Shown: positions 12,993 through 22,978 of the stretch, piece after piece
How positions within the stretch are numbered: position 1 is the stretch's first letter
Layout of the letters: every line of letters starts with the position of its first letter
Assembly: GCA_963513935.1 (NCBI GenBank)
Contig: OY740774.1
Coordinates: forward strand, 29,531,949 to 29,595,948
Direction of reading: 5' to 3'
Origin: Aphrophora alni
Lineage: Eukaryota > Arthropoda > Insecta > Hemiptera > Aphrophoridae
Length of the DNA stretch: 64,000 bases
Made by a program: the position numbers and the translations under genes
Notes under the pieces: generated by a model
Databases searched by the model: none
Told to the model about the DNA's origin: nothing
What the model saw: only the letters and a program-made list of their open reading frames with translations

Positions 12993-13041
12993 CATATATT
13001 GTGACAGATATTTCGCTATTAAGCATCTTCAGACAACTATG
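12993..13041 (-). ncRNA. Hammerhead-ribozyme-like fold of the Penelope-like element
   Basis: On the minus strand, downstream of the GIY-YIG fragment, the order is CATAGTTGT, core CTGAAGA, a T, then GCT-TAAT-AGC, core GAAA, TATCTGTC, ACAATATATG. CATAGTTGT and ACAATATATG can pair as a two-part stem I, GCT/AGC makes a short stem II, and a weak short stem III ends at GTC. This is the strand order of a type I hammerhead. Penelope-like elements are known to carry minimal hammerheads in their flanking repeats. The unpaired T after the first core box and the weak stem III suggest a decayed, probably inactive, copy. Confidence 0.4.
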
Positions 13042-13191
13042 AATTAAAATTAACAAAATCCAACTTAAGTAAAAAATCTATACTGTGAAAGTGGGAGATG
13101 AAAAGTTAGGAAGGGGGAATGAGCAGAACTACCATAGAAGGTAAATGACCCGGCAGGATGTGTGGCAATGGGTTTTAACAAAGGAGATGGG
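13042..13191 (-). mobile_element. Penelope-like element 3' untranslated region
   Basis: This lies between the stop of the endonuclease fragment (13192) and the hammerhead-like motif, in the orientation expected for a Penelope-like element. The sequence is less AT-rich than the flanks and has no frame. The element's 3' limit is not clear and may reach about 12940. Confidence 0.5.
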
Positions 13192-13587
13192 TTAAACATT
13201 GAGGTTGGAAGCATGGCAATAGAGAACAGATCTGTTGATTTCTAAAATTTCTAAATAATGTAATTTTCTACTTTGTCGTTCAATAAGCAAAACTTTGATA
13301 TTTTCAGTTTGATCAAAACTATGACCAGAATCAAATAAATGGTTAGCAAAATAATTTGTATCTGTTTTACCATACTTCCAACAATGAACATGTTCTTTAA
13401 TTCTAGTTTTAAAGGATCTACCTGTCTGACCTGTGTATTCACTATTACATTCAATACAATTTACTTCGTACACAACACTATTATCTAATAACTCTTTTTG
13501 GTCTTTATTATTAACTAGCAAATTCCCAAGATTACTACTACAATAAAAACCAATTTTTCTTTGTTTTTTTGTTTTAAATGGCCTACT
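13192..13587 (-). pseudogene. Penelope-like retroelement, GIY-YIG endonuclease fragment
   Basis: The minus-strand frame runs without a stop from just inside a TAA at about 13588-13590 to a TAA at 13192, about 131 codons. It has no convincing ATG and must be the C-terminus of a longer ORF. It reads GFYCSSNLGNLLVNNKD, then VVYEVNCIECNSEYTGQTGR and SFKTRIKEHVH. VYEV and YTGQT stand at the GIY and YIG positions, the Arg/Glu of RIKEH fit the catalytic helix, and CIEC matches the Cys motif typical of Penelope-like endonucleases. FANHLFDSGHSF follows, as in the family. The domain cleaves target DNA for target-primed reverse transcription. The reverse transcriptase that should precede it is missing, so the copy is 5'-truncated. 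The alternative, a host GIY-YIG gene, is unlikely given the Cys insert and NLGNLLVNN lead-in. Confidence 0.85.
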
Positions 13588-13590
13588 TTA

Positions 13591-15005
13591 CAACTAATAT
13601 TACCTACGAATTGTATCTTATAGTATTTATTTTTATTCTTAACATATCATTTGAATACTATGTTATAATTTTTTTTTCTGTTTTAAAATAATATAATATC
13701 TATTAATTCGCCTTTGTATCCATTATTTAAGCAATTTGTTTAATTGTCTTCAATTATATTTGGAAGTATTCTAGTTGTAAAGGTATGGTTACATGTCCGT
13801 ACATCATGCTATGAAGTCTGCATGTTTATGACTGATAGGGTGATTATAATCTACTGAACTACTACCTGAACTTATAAATTCACCACTTTGAAAGGTATTA
13901 CTATTATGCACTGCTTACATGCATAAATTTATAAGACTACATTACATTCGTGTTTTTATGTTGGACATGGTATAGAACTTTATAAAAACCAAGTAACATA
14001 ATGGATACCTCCGAATAATAATGTACAAAACTAATTTAATTAGTACGATATAATTTAAAGTATACAAAATTGAAATAAAAGTATGCTTGCAAAATATTTT
14101 GAAAAAACCGTTTGGGTAATTATAATAAGAAATTTTTAATGATATTGACTCTATGTTTTGGTACACTATTTTGACCCTTGAGTAAAACTGGGTTTATTAA
14201 AATCAGACAAATAGCCTCGCTATCTAAATTCTACCAAGTTCATCAATTTTAGTTAGTAAAAATCAAACAAAACTATGGGCAATTTCCAGGTAATCAGAAC
14301 CAAAAATAGACCTGAGATATCAAAATAACTAAGACTAGACACTAAAGTGACCAGAAAAACAGAACGACAATATAATACATGGAATTGCATCGCTAAGTTG
14401 AACCGAGCGTAAAATGGTTAAGTAAAAGCAAAATAGAGTGCCACCGACATAGTCATCTGACGATATTTTACGTTTTAAGTAACCCTGATATGTTTATGGT
14501 TACGTTTATGTGACTATGAGGTCACACGATAACTTAATGAAATTGGAAACGAATGGTTGTTCATCTCTATAAAACAGTTAGATAACTACACCCCTGGCAA
14601 TACACTCTTTTTGTTTTAGATGACAAATGCCTGACTTCAGTTCAACTTGGTGTTGTTATGTCGTGTTAATTCGTGATTTTTTTATCTTATCACGTTTGTA
14701 TATATTCTTCGTTACTTTGACTGCTCAGAACTAGTTTTCGCAATGGATTTCTTGCTATACTAGTTTTAGTATTTGTTTGCACTATCGTCGTTAGTTATAT
14801 TGGTCCTTTTTATGGTTTAGGTTTTTCATTCCATAACGAGATTTGAAACTTATTTTCAAAACGTCAACTATAATTTTAATATACACAAGTGGAGGTAAAT
14901 GTCAGAACAAACTTGATTATTAAGACCCAAATTTCCTTCCCCTCCAATAAAATTGTGAATCTCGACGTTTTATTTCAAAACATTTCTTTGTTCCAAAATA
15001 TAAGT
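13591..15005. other. AT-rich spacer
   Basis: No RT motifs were found upstream of the Penelope fragment on the minus strand, so its 5' part is truly absent or unrecognisable. The minus frame at 13942-14166 looks random. A moderately complex patch at 14300-14560 has no frame or second copy. Confidence 0.45.
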
Positions 15006-15007
15006 TT

Positions 15008-15256
15008 TACCTGAAACTTTATTAACACTTTGTACGGAAAAGTTACGATATTGCTGAGAAAATTAAAGTGTAAATTGCTCAACGTACAACCTAGAGCCCT
15101 TAACACCGTCTAGACATAACAATATTATACCTGAGTCACGGAATTAGAGTGGGAGGGGCTGGAAAAACCAAGGGACGCCTTAAGTAGGCTATTGTTTTTA
15201 TGATCATTCCCTTAATACCTACAGTTCTTCATACGTACTGAAGGCCTAGTTAACTT
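15008..15256 (+). repeat. Duplicated segment P, copy 1 (partner 21712-21955)
   Basis: About 245 bp are shared in the same orientation with 21.7-21.95 kb. The distal 72 bp (15181-15252), beginning TAAGTAGGCTATTG and ending GAAGGCCTAGTTA, differ from the partner at only two positions. The proximal part has many substitutions and small indels. Neither copy is open. It may be an interspersed repeat or a duplicated conserved non-coding element. Confidence 0.7.
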
Positions 15257-16370
15257 TTCTTTACATTTAGCGGGACTAAAAATACAGATTTCTTAATTCA
15301 TTTTAAAATTTACGTTTTTTAAAGCGAAAACGTTATGTATCCTTTCCACCAAAAAGGCAGTGGAACTAAAGTTTTAATGAAGGAGTAATTAACTAATTTC
15401 CATATTTATTTAAATAAAATTGGTTGAAACCAGTGAATCTGTTTTCAAAATATTCTAACATAATAACGACCTATTATCATATTCTATAATATAAAATCAT
15501 TAATAGACGAGTGTCTGTTTGTATTTCTTTTGGAGGTTTTGGTGTACTTGTGGGGAATATATCATGAATTTTACACGGGGCGACTTGGAATCGAAGATGA
15601 GAAAAATTTTACACTGTGACTATTCGTTCTCATCTCCGATCGGTAGTCAATTAAATATGCCGTAATAACCTTTTGAGTATACGTTTAATCAGCTGTTGTT
15701 ACATTATGAACAACAACCTTTACACATCGTGAATTTAAAAAGAGAAGTAAATTTTTATATATTCATTTCAATACTAAAACAGTAATTTATGTAACTTTTT
15801 ATCAATTAGGTTTGGACTATAAAAACGTTATCCTTACCAAAAATACGTGTTTATTTTTATATGATCAATTTTTATTTAGGGAATTTAATGCATTAACCAA
15901 TTTGCATCTGCACTTATTTAATATATTGTTTCGAATTAAATTTGGCGTAAAATCATTTTTTCCAAATACAAAATCTACCATAATTTACAATCACAAGACA
16001 TTTCCTAACAAAATTTAATACTGTGTGGCCATTGGGCTAATAAGGATTTAGTACAAACAAAGTTTTGTCCTTTTATTAAGTAGTGTGAACCTGAAAAGTT
16101 TTAAGTGTTCATGGTTTGCTCTATATCGAGTCATAATGCTATTAATTAAATCGTTTTCTCTTTTGAGGTTGGTTGGAAGATAATTGAAGTGTGTGACTTC
16201 TTGATGTTTGAAGTTTTCTATTTTAATATCTGCAACTGATTCCTTCCTTCCTCCGATGAAACCTTACAGTATTTTGTTTTCCTTTCAATACAATTAGACA
16301 TATATCTTTTACTGTAGAAGTGTTACCACTATGAAGGAATCATTTCAGCATCTTGAGAAAGAGGTAAAAA
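15257..16370. other. AT-rich spacer with possible repeat debris
   Basis: The stretch 15490-15720 begins with ATAGACGAGTGTCTGTTTG and has mixed composition, as in many degraded invertebrate transposons, but no boundary or frame can be fixed. The frame at 15812-16018 is AT-driven. Confidence 0.35.
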
Positions 16371-16379
16371 GAACAGTTA

Positions 16380-16560
16380 ACTCTACCAATGATACAATCT
16401 ATAAATCCTACAAACTATGCAGTTTACATTACGTGTGGGTAGTTAGTACGTCTGATATTATCATATTGCATTGTTCAAAGTACGCATTATCATTTACGAT
16501 TATGTTTGCACAGATGTGAAGGTCAAAGGATCACCGAAATTAAACGGTTATTTCTTTGAA
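16380..16560 (+). repeat. Duplicated segment Q, copy 1 (partner about 25600-25780)
   Basis: Shares with 25.6-25.8 kb the phrases AATCCTACAAAC, TTATCATATTGCA and GCATTATCATTTACGATTAT in the same order and spacing, with drift between them. The frame at 16331-16519 overlaps it but is not preserved in the partner, so it is not coding. Confidence 0.5.
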
Positions 16561-16647
16561 ATTTGACTTGATTGTTTGCTTTGTGTAAATATAATATAAT
16601 CACGACAATATAATCAGCATATATAATAATGTGTATAATGTATAAGC

Positions 16648-16648
<1 letters not shown>

Positions 16649-16707
<59 letters not shown>
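16649..16707. repeat. (TA)n microsatellite
   Basis: About 29 uninterrupted AT dinucleotides. Likely length-polymorphic and a weak point for assembly. Confidence 0.95.
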
Positions 16708-16710
<3 letters not shown>

Positions 16711-17800
16711 TACAGATAAATAAGATGGATATTGAATAGAGTGTATATGACTCTTATACAAAGAAATATATAAATCAATCTACTCCGACCCTTTGTTTGC
16801 AAGAAGAATCAATAAATTCAGTTCGTCTTTGGTATCTATTAAGCGGAGGTATCTATTAACATTTTAATCATCTCAAATAAATATATAAAATAATCAATTT
16901 GCAAAGAATGAGACCTTAGTAAGATTGCAGGAATAAATAAGCATATAAAGTTCAAACCAGAAAATAAATATTTTAAAAATAATTCACATCCTAATTGGAC
17001 TCTTTCAGACGAGGTAATATGGGAGCCTAACAAAACTAGGAAAAGAACTTACAAAAATCTGATCAATCTTTTTAAATAAAAAAATACATTTATAAACTAA
17101 TATATAAGCCACTTTTTAAAAGTAAGAACACAAATTATAATGACACACAAAATTAGAGTAGATATTTTTTTAGATTGTTAAGATAGAGAAACTTTTAAAA
17201 TTTAAACTCACAATTTGGCCCCAAGAGAAAGAGTTCCCATAGATATTAATAAAATATTTATAGAGGTCTGAGTATTTGTCAATCAATACTAAGTTGTAAT
17301 TACTTGTCAAATATGAAAAGTTATTTTGATAATAAATAAAAAAAAACTTGTTATTTATTAATTCCCCTCTTTTTTTATTACAACATATATTGAACAAAAC
17401 TAAAACTAAAGTTCTACTTAAAGATCTATCAACTTAAACTTAAACGATTTCTTTAATAGCCTACAATACAATATTACAGTTGTACCCCATGTTAGGGTTA
17501 TCTTTGAACAGTTTGCAGATTTCTGGGCAGACAAAAAGAACAATTAAAAAATACAAAGATACAATTAAAAAATAAATAAATTTGTATTAAAAATTTTACA
17601 ATATTCTTCAAAACGTATTCACACCAGAAAACTAAATAAAGCACAATATATTGCCACAGTTTTCCAACCCATATAATGTTTGCATACAAGTTTTCAGTTT
17701 TTCTGAGGAAAATAAATATTAATTTTTAAACCTGTACTCCAAATAAGAGTTTATTTCTATAATTTAAAATTATACATCGTGTTAGTAAAGCCTCCCCCCC
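16708..17800. other. AT-rich spacer
   Basis: Three minus-strand frames (16839-17033, 17170-17397, 17498-17689) are Phe/Ile/Tyr/Asn-rich, lack any recognisable domain and lie in A/T-run sequence. A poly-C tract occurs at about 17793-17803. Confidence 0.45.
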
Positions 17801-17804
17801 CCCA

Positions 17805-18040
17805 CTTTAGCTTTTTTTATGAACTTAAATAAAGCCAATCCTTTAGGGAATCTTAACTAGGTCACCTGATGTTTCAGAATTCATGGAATTTTGCATCTCT
17901 CCCTGAAGGGGGGATTTTCGGTGGTACACAAAATTTTCAAATTGGAAACCGCATCTTGTGACATGTCACATTAAAGAGCATAAAATACCAAAGTTGTAGG
18001 CTCTCACGAAATATATTCTGGATGATCGTAACCAAAATAA
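17805..18040 (-). repeat. Inverted partner of the 18285-18510 element
   Basis: The reverse complement of this stretch follows 18285-18510 closely. Shared phrases include CACAAGATGCGGTTTCC, ATATTTCGTGAG (ATTATTTCATGAG in the other arm), TGACCTAGTTA and CATAAAAAAAG. The two arms flank about 245 bp of AT-rich sequence and could form a long hairpin. A third copy of the same element lies at about 60070-60310. Confidence 0.65.
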
Positions 18041-18284
18041 CGCCACAAAATTTATTTGATATTTTCAAATTATAATTACGTTAAATGTGTAAAATCAGTA
18101 CAATAATTAGTTTTTAAAATGTTTTCTAAACTATGAGAAAATAATTCAACCTTGAACTGAATATTACTTTATTAAAAAGGTTATTTCAAAGTGTGACTGT
18201 CATTTTAAAACATAATTATTGTTATTTTACAGTAAATACAATAGATAAATTTCGTATTCAAAGTTGATTTTACATGTTCATTCA

Positions 18285-20465
18285 GTTTTTGTTGCTATTT
18301 AGGGTAGAGACATCCACAAATTATTTCATGAGCACCAGTTATTTTAACCCTTTTAATTTGACGTAACACAAGATGCGGTTTCCTATTTGAAAGTATTAAA
18401 TAACTTAAAATTCCTTTCCTCTAACGGAAGGTGAAAAATTCCAAACTTCAGTTGACCTAGTTACAGTCCCAAAAGAGTTTAGCTGTATTGAAGTACATAA
18501 AAAAGTTAAGATTAATGGGATGGAACTTTACTAACACACTGTATATAATTATATGACTTCTTAAATGATTCTGTAAATTGTATCGGGATTTGATTCTTTT
18601 TTTCAAAATCTGTGATTTGGATGAATATGTATGTGCAAGTTTCCCCCTTGTCACCAACAATTAAGAAAAAACCAAAAAATCAGTTATATTTCAGTTTTTT
18701 ATTTCAGTTATAATCAATTAAGAAGTTCAGTACTTTCCAGTGTATTACCAACTTTACATTACTTTCCGTTAGAAACAAACGCTGGTGTGGCACACCTTGC
18801 CAATCGAGTTTAAATGTGGTAACCATAAGCAGTTCAACAAACTCAAACTGTGGCGAAATAGCGCACCTTTGACAACTAAATTACTTTGCTAGTCCCAATT
18901 ATTTATCAACATCTCTAAACAAAATCAAACTTTTAATTGAATATTTTCAATTGTGTTTGTTTGTCACATTTTTAGTTATCTCAGATCTTCTACTTTCCAA
19001 TATGACCGAAATTGACTTTTTTCTTGGTTTTTCATCAAAATGTTTTATACATAAATTATTATTTCTATTGGACAAAAAATATTGTTCAAAGACTGTTACA
19101 TATATGTAATATTCAGAAAGCATTATGAATATTTTCTTAGCAGCTCTAATTTCTCCCTAGGTATTGTAAAGTTGCGCCTCATTCACGTCCAAGTCCTACA
19201 ATTTAAATAGTGATCGCAACAAAAGAAGCGCAATGCAGATTTCATTATTCTTACAATTCACGTTCTCTCTTGACAGACCTTTCAAATTATTCTACTGAGG
19301 ATTCGAGGGTTTATAGTAGTTTTACAATTTATTTGTTCCATTAAAATGTGCTTTGAACTTTTATAAACTACTAAATGAAATGTTTACATCTTAAGCTTTT
19401 AATCTGTCGCTGCAAGTAACGTAAATTTTTAAATAAAACAAATATAAGTGGCCATCATGGTACCTATCCAGTTCTATCGGAGTATTTATTACAAACAAAT
19501 CTTCAAATAAGAAGTCCAAAACTTGGATTCCTGGGCCTTGTAAAAATTTTAAATTAATTGTATAGGTAGATCAAGGGATCTTATCTCTTAAGGTAAATTT
19601 ATGTAACCGTTTTTAAACAAGTTTATTGAACCCGTAAGTGTGTGTTAAGACGTCTTCACTCGCTTCGCTCATGTCCCTGTTTTGGTCCGTACGGGCCTCG
19701 AGGCTCTACACATTTAAAAGACTCTCCACTCTAGACGCTCATCTCAGTGACTCAGTTCGAGTTAAGTTTTTTACAATAATTTCGCTTATTTATCATCATA
19801 GAGATGTATAGTTGGTACCATTACAAACAAAATTTATATCTAATTGAGCGTATAATAATTGATATCAACAAAGAACTTTTTAAAATGACAACTATTTTGA
19901 CATTTTGATTCAATTAGCTTACAATTTCTCGTATACTGATCAGACTATAGTCCCCTATGGTTATTATATTGTTACTATCTTTTATGTTGCTTCTATCGTG
20001 CTTACGTACACACGATCAATATATGGAAATCCACTTTTTCGGATTCCTGAGCCCATGAAACGTTAAAAAATCATTTAAAAAACGAATGTGGAAATCTTTG
20101 CCGATTACAAAACATAACCTATAATTCTTGTATCTTGTAGCCTAAGTGATATAGACATAAAGGACATAAAGAGGTACTATTTTTCTTATCAATTTAGATT
20201 TGCCTACGTCAAAAGTTTGACATGGTTATTCGAACAGGTACATTTTAAAATTAAGACGTAAAGTTTTGATGGGTCGATTTATTTTTATCGCGTGATAAAA
20301 TAAACACCCTTATCTTGAAGAGTTGAAAAATATAAATTACCAAGAGCACCCCTATTTTTCTCATCTCATAATCCACTCCGAAGGCTTACCACCCTTAGGG
20401 TAGACGACAACACTTTCCCTTTCAGAGCAATTATTGAAGATACAAAGTTTACAAAAGTTTCAATT
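18285..20465 (+). repeat. Segmental duplication S, copy 1 (partner 60070-64000)
   Basis: More than 2 kb correspond in the same order and orientation to 60.07-64.0 kb. Landmarks are ACACAAGATGCGGTTTCC (18369), GGGATTTGATTCTTTTT (18584), CCAACATCTCTAAAC-like phrases (18905), GCAGCTCTAATTTCTCCCTA (19141), AGCGCAATGCAGATTTCATT (19227), CACTCGCTTCGCTC (19657), ATCGTGCTTACGTACA (19996) and GGGTAGACGACAACACTTTC (20398). Identity varies from island to island. The partner carries about 1.7 kb of extra sequence. No frame is conserved between copies. The distal part (19570-20465) also recurs at 41.9 and 58.7 kb as family C, so at least that part is mobile. Confidence 0.7.
19570..20465 (+). repeat. Interspersed repeat family C, copy 1
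   Basis: This section recurs at 41880-42430, in reverse at about 58700-58920, and at about 63190-64000. Hallmarks are a CACTCGCTTCGCTC box, CTCGAGGCTCTACA, TTATTTATCATCATAGAGA, a GGTACCATTACA box and ATCGTGCTTACGTACA. No protein domain was detected. It is probably a fragment of a larger transposon. Confidence 0.55.
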
Positions 20466-21711
20466 CTTTAAAAACTTTTACTCAGTTGAACATGCTTCAA
20501 ATGCCAAATTGTAAAGTTTTAAATATTGAGGAAGTTGTGGAGCTTCGCCAATTTTCCCTTTTAACTTTAAACTTAACGTTTCAAATATGATTTACGTCAT
20601 ATATTATATCTCAAATAACAAATGACTACTTTAAAGTGACATTCAATAGCGGATCATCTTATTTTACGACCCAACTACTTCGGTTTAATGCAATTAGCAG
20701 TTAAATACTACAATGAGCTGCTGAATTGTAATGAAAGAAATTATTTTCAAAAGGCAGATATTATTTTATTTTTTAATTTACGATATTAATTATTAGTAAC
20801 AAAAATATTAAATGTCATTTTGAAATGTCACTCATAACTGTAGTTTTACCAAAATTACAGCCACTAAAAAGGTTAAGTCTTGTGTTGGTTTAACCATCCA
20901 GGTTTAATTCAAGTAGAAATGGAGAAGAGGGAAATTTATGAATGTCTCAGTATCGTAAGACAAATTGTGTTGCTATGATTGGGAAAGTATTCGGCTTGAG
21001 GGTGCTATATTGTGAAGGGCCTATTCATTGTAGTGAGGTCATTACCTAAATAAAAAACAAAAAGTAAAATCTATCAATCTTACGCTTGTGAATTATTGTT
21101 ATTACTAATATATTAAAATATTATTATCGATTGTCATATTTTTAGGTTTTTACCTACATCCATATAATGTTTCTAGAAGTCTTATGAGTACACAAATTCG
21201 AATATGCAAAATCTATTTTCCTAAGTCACTACTCAGAATGTTTCTTTAAAAAGTTGAACATATTGTCCACACATATTTATATAATAAATAGGATTTAGTG
21301 TCGAAAATATCTTATTACCTAACTCCAATCCTTCTCTTCTTTTCAAATAAAGCACTCAGCGTTAAATTACAAATATTGAACAAGCAGACAACACATTATT
21401 GATAAAGTGCGTAATAAAAATACTCAATGATTCAAAAAATCTTAACTAAACCTTAAATTTCATCTGATGTGTTGTTCTAGGAGTTCTAGAGGATCGTCGA
21501 TAAAGCCATGCCGTAATAATCATTTCCTCACAATTTTCCAACAAATCAAAAACATTGAGTAATTTCAAAATAACATGAATATTTTTTATGATATTACAAA
21601 TTCTTTTATATAGTAAAAGGTCAAACAATTTCAGGTATACAAAGCCGTGTACCTCAACTGATATTTTCACAGTTTCATTTTTTAACTTTCGTTCGTTCAA
21701 AAAAGTTTAAA
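20466..21711. other. AT-rich spacer
   Basis: No gene. A small mixed-composition patch lies at 20880-21030. The minus frame at 21446-21700 (84 codons) abuts duplicated segment P, shows no domain, and is treated as chance. Confidence 0.45.
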
Positions 21712-21955
21712 GGTAACCTGAAATTGAAGACTTGTACGCGAAAGTTACGAATGTGCAGAGAAAATTAAAGTGTAAATTGCTAGACGTACACACTATAGCC
21801 CTTAACACTGTCTAGATATAACAATATTACACCTGAGTCTCAGAGCGAGATGGGGTGGCTGTGAAAACAAGGCACGCTTTAAGTAGGCTATTGTTTTTAT
21901 GATCATTCCCTTAATATCTACAGTTCTTCATACATACTGAAGGCCTAGTTAGTAG
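21712..21955 (+). repeat. Duplicated segment P, copy 2 (partner 15008-15256)
   Basis: Same orientation as copy 1. The proximal 170 bp is diverged with indels. The distal core 21880-21951 is nearly identical to 15181-15252. Confidence 0.7.
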
Positions 21956-22888
21956 TTAACTCTTACTCACTAAAACCTTTAGTGAATACAAAATAAGTAT
22001 TTCACTAAATAAATTTGAAATTTCAATGGTGATAATATCTTTTACCGTCTGGTCAAAGAGTAATATAAAGAAGTTTGTAATTAATGTAATATGAATTATA
22101 ACTTTATTTAAACTAGCTCATATGGGTTTAAATGTTTGTAAATAGGTCAAAATAACGTACGCTGTATAATATAGTACGTAATGCTCATATTAATACGTAT
22201 TGTGTTTATTAGGAAATAATGTTTAGGAATAGGTTACGTTAAGTTGGATTATGTTAGGGAGTTAAGTTTCATTTTTAGTTCCAGAATAGTTAACGAAGGT
22301 AGGCAGTGAGGCAGCCGGTAAAGGTAACCTAACGTTGCCAAGGTGCTATCGACATCGTTAGGTTTTTCAGGAGAACGGTTCAGGAAAACAGGGACTAGGA
22401 AGGATCATGGTTGAGTTTCCTTAGCATGTTTCCAGTATATTCTGTTTTTATGTTAAATTTGTATAAATCAGGCTAAAGAAATAGCAAGAGTGTGATGGAT
22501 ATATATTAACCTCATTGTAGAAACATTATTTTTACTCTGATTTAAAGATGGAAATAAAATCCTTGTTATTATATTAAAAGATCGAACCATTATGTGTATT
22601 GTAACCGTTGCATTAAGTCCGACACTTGAATAATTGATAATTCCGTAGAATGTAGATTGTATTGATTTTACATTATTAAAATGTCTATTGTACTAAATGT
22701 ACTTATTAAATTCTCATTAATAAATATTGGAATGATTGAAATAAAAAGATAGTTAACTAACATTTGATTATTATTTAATTAACCCCGAAAGGCCTCTTTT
22801 ATACGTGCTTGTTCTACAACACAAAACACATTGATTTCATAACAATAGCAAGTTGAAACATAATATGTTTAATTATAACACGTTGTCT
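21956..22888. other. AT-rich spacer
   Basis: Contains a G-richer patch at 22200-22430 (GGTTACGTTAAGTTGG, GAGGCAGCCGG) without a frame. It is perhaps an old repeat end. No copy is seen elsewhere in the window. Confidence 0.4.
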
Positions 22889-22890
22889 AT

Positions 22891-22973
<83 letters not shown>
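22889..22973. repeat. Compound (AC)n(AT)n microsatellite
   Basis: About ten AC units run directly into about 31 AT units. The frame at 22853-23035 is only the translation of this array (His-Thr then Tyr-Ile repeats) and is not a gene. Confidence 0.95.
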
Positions 22974-22978
<5 letters not shown>

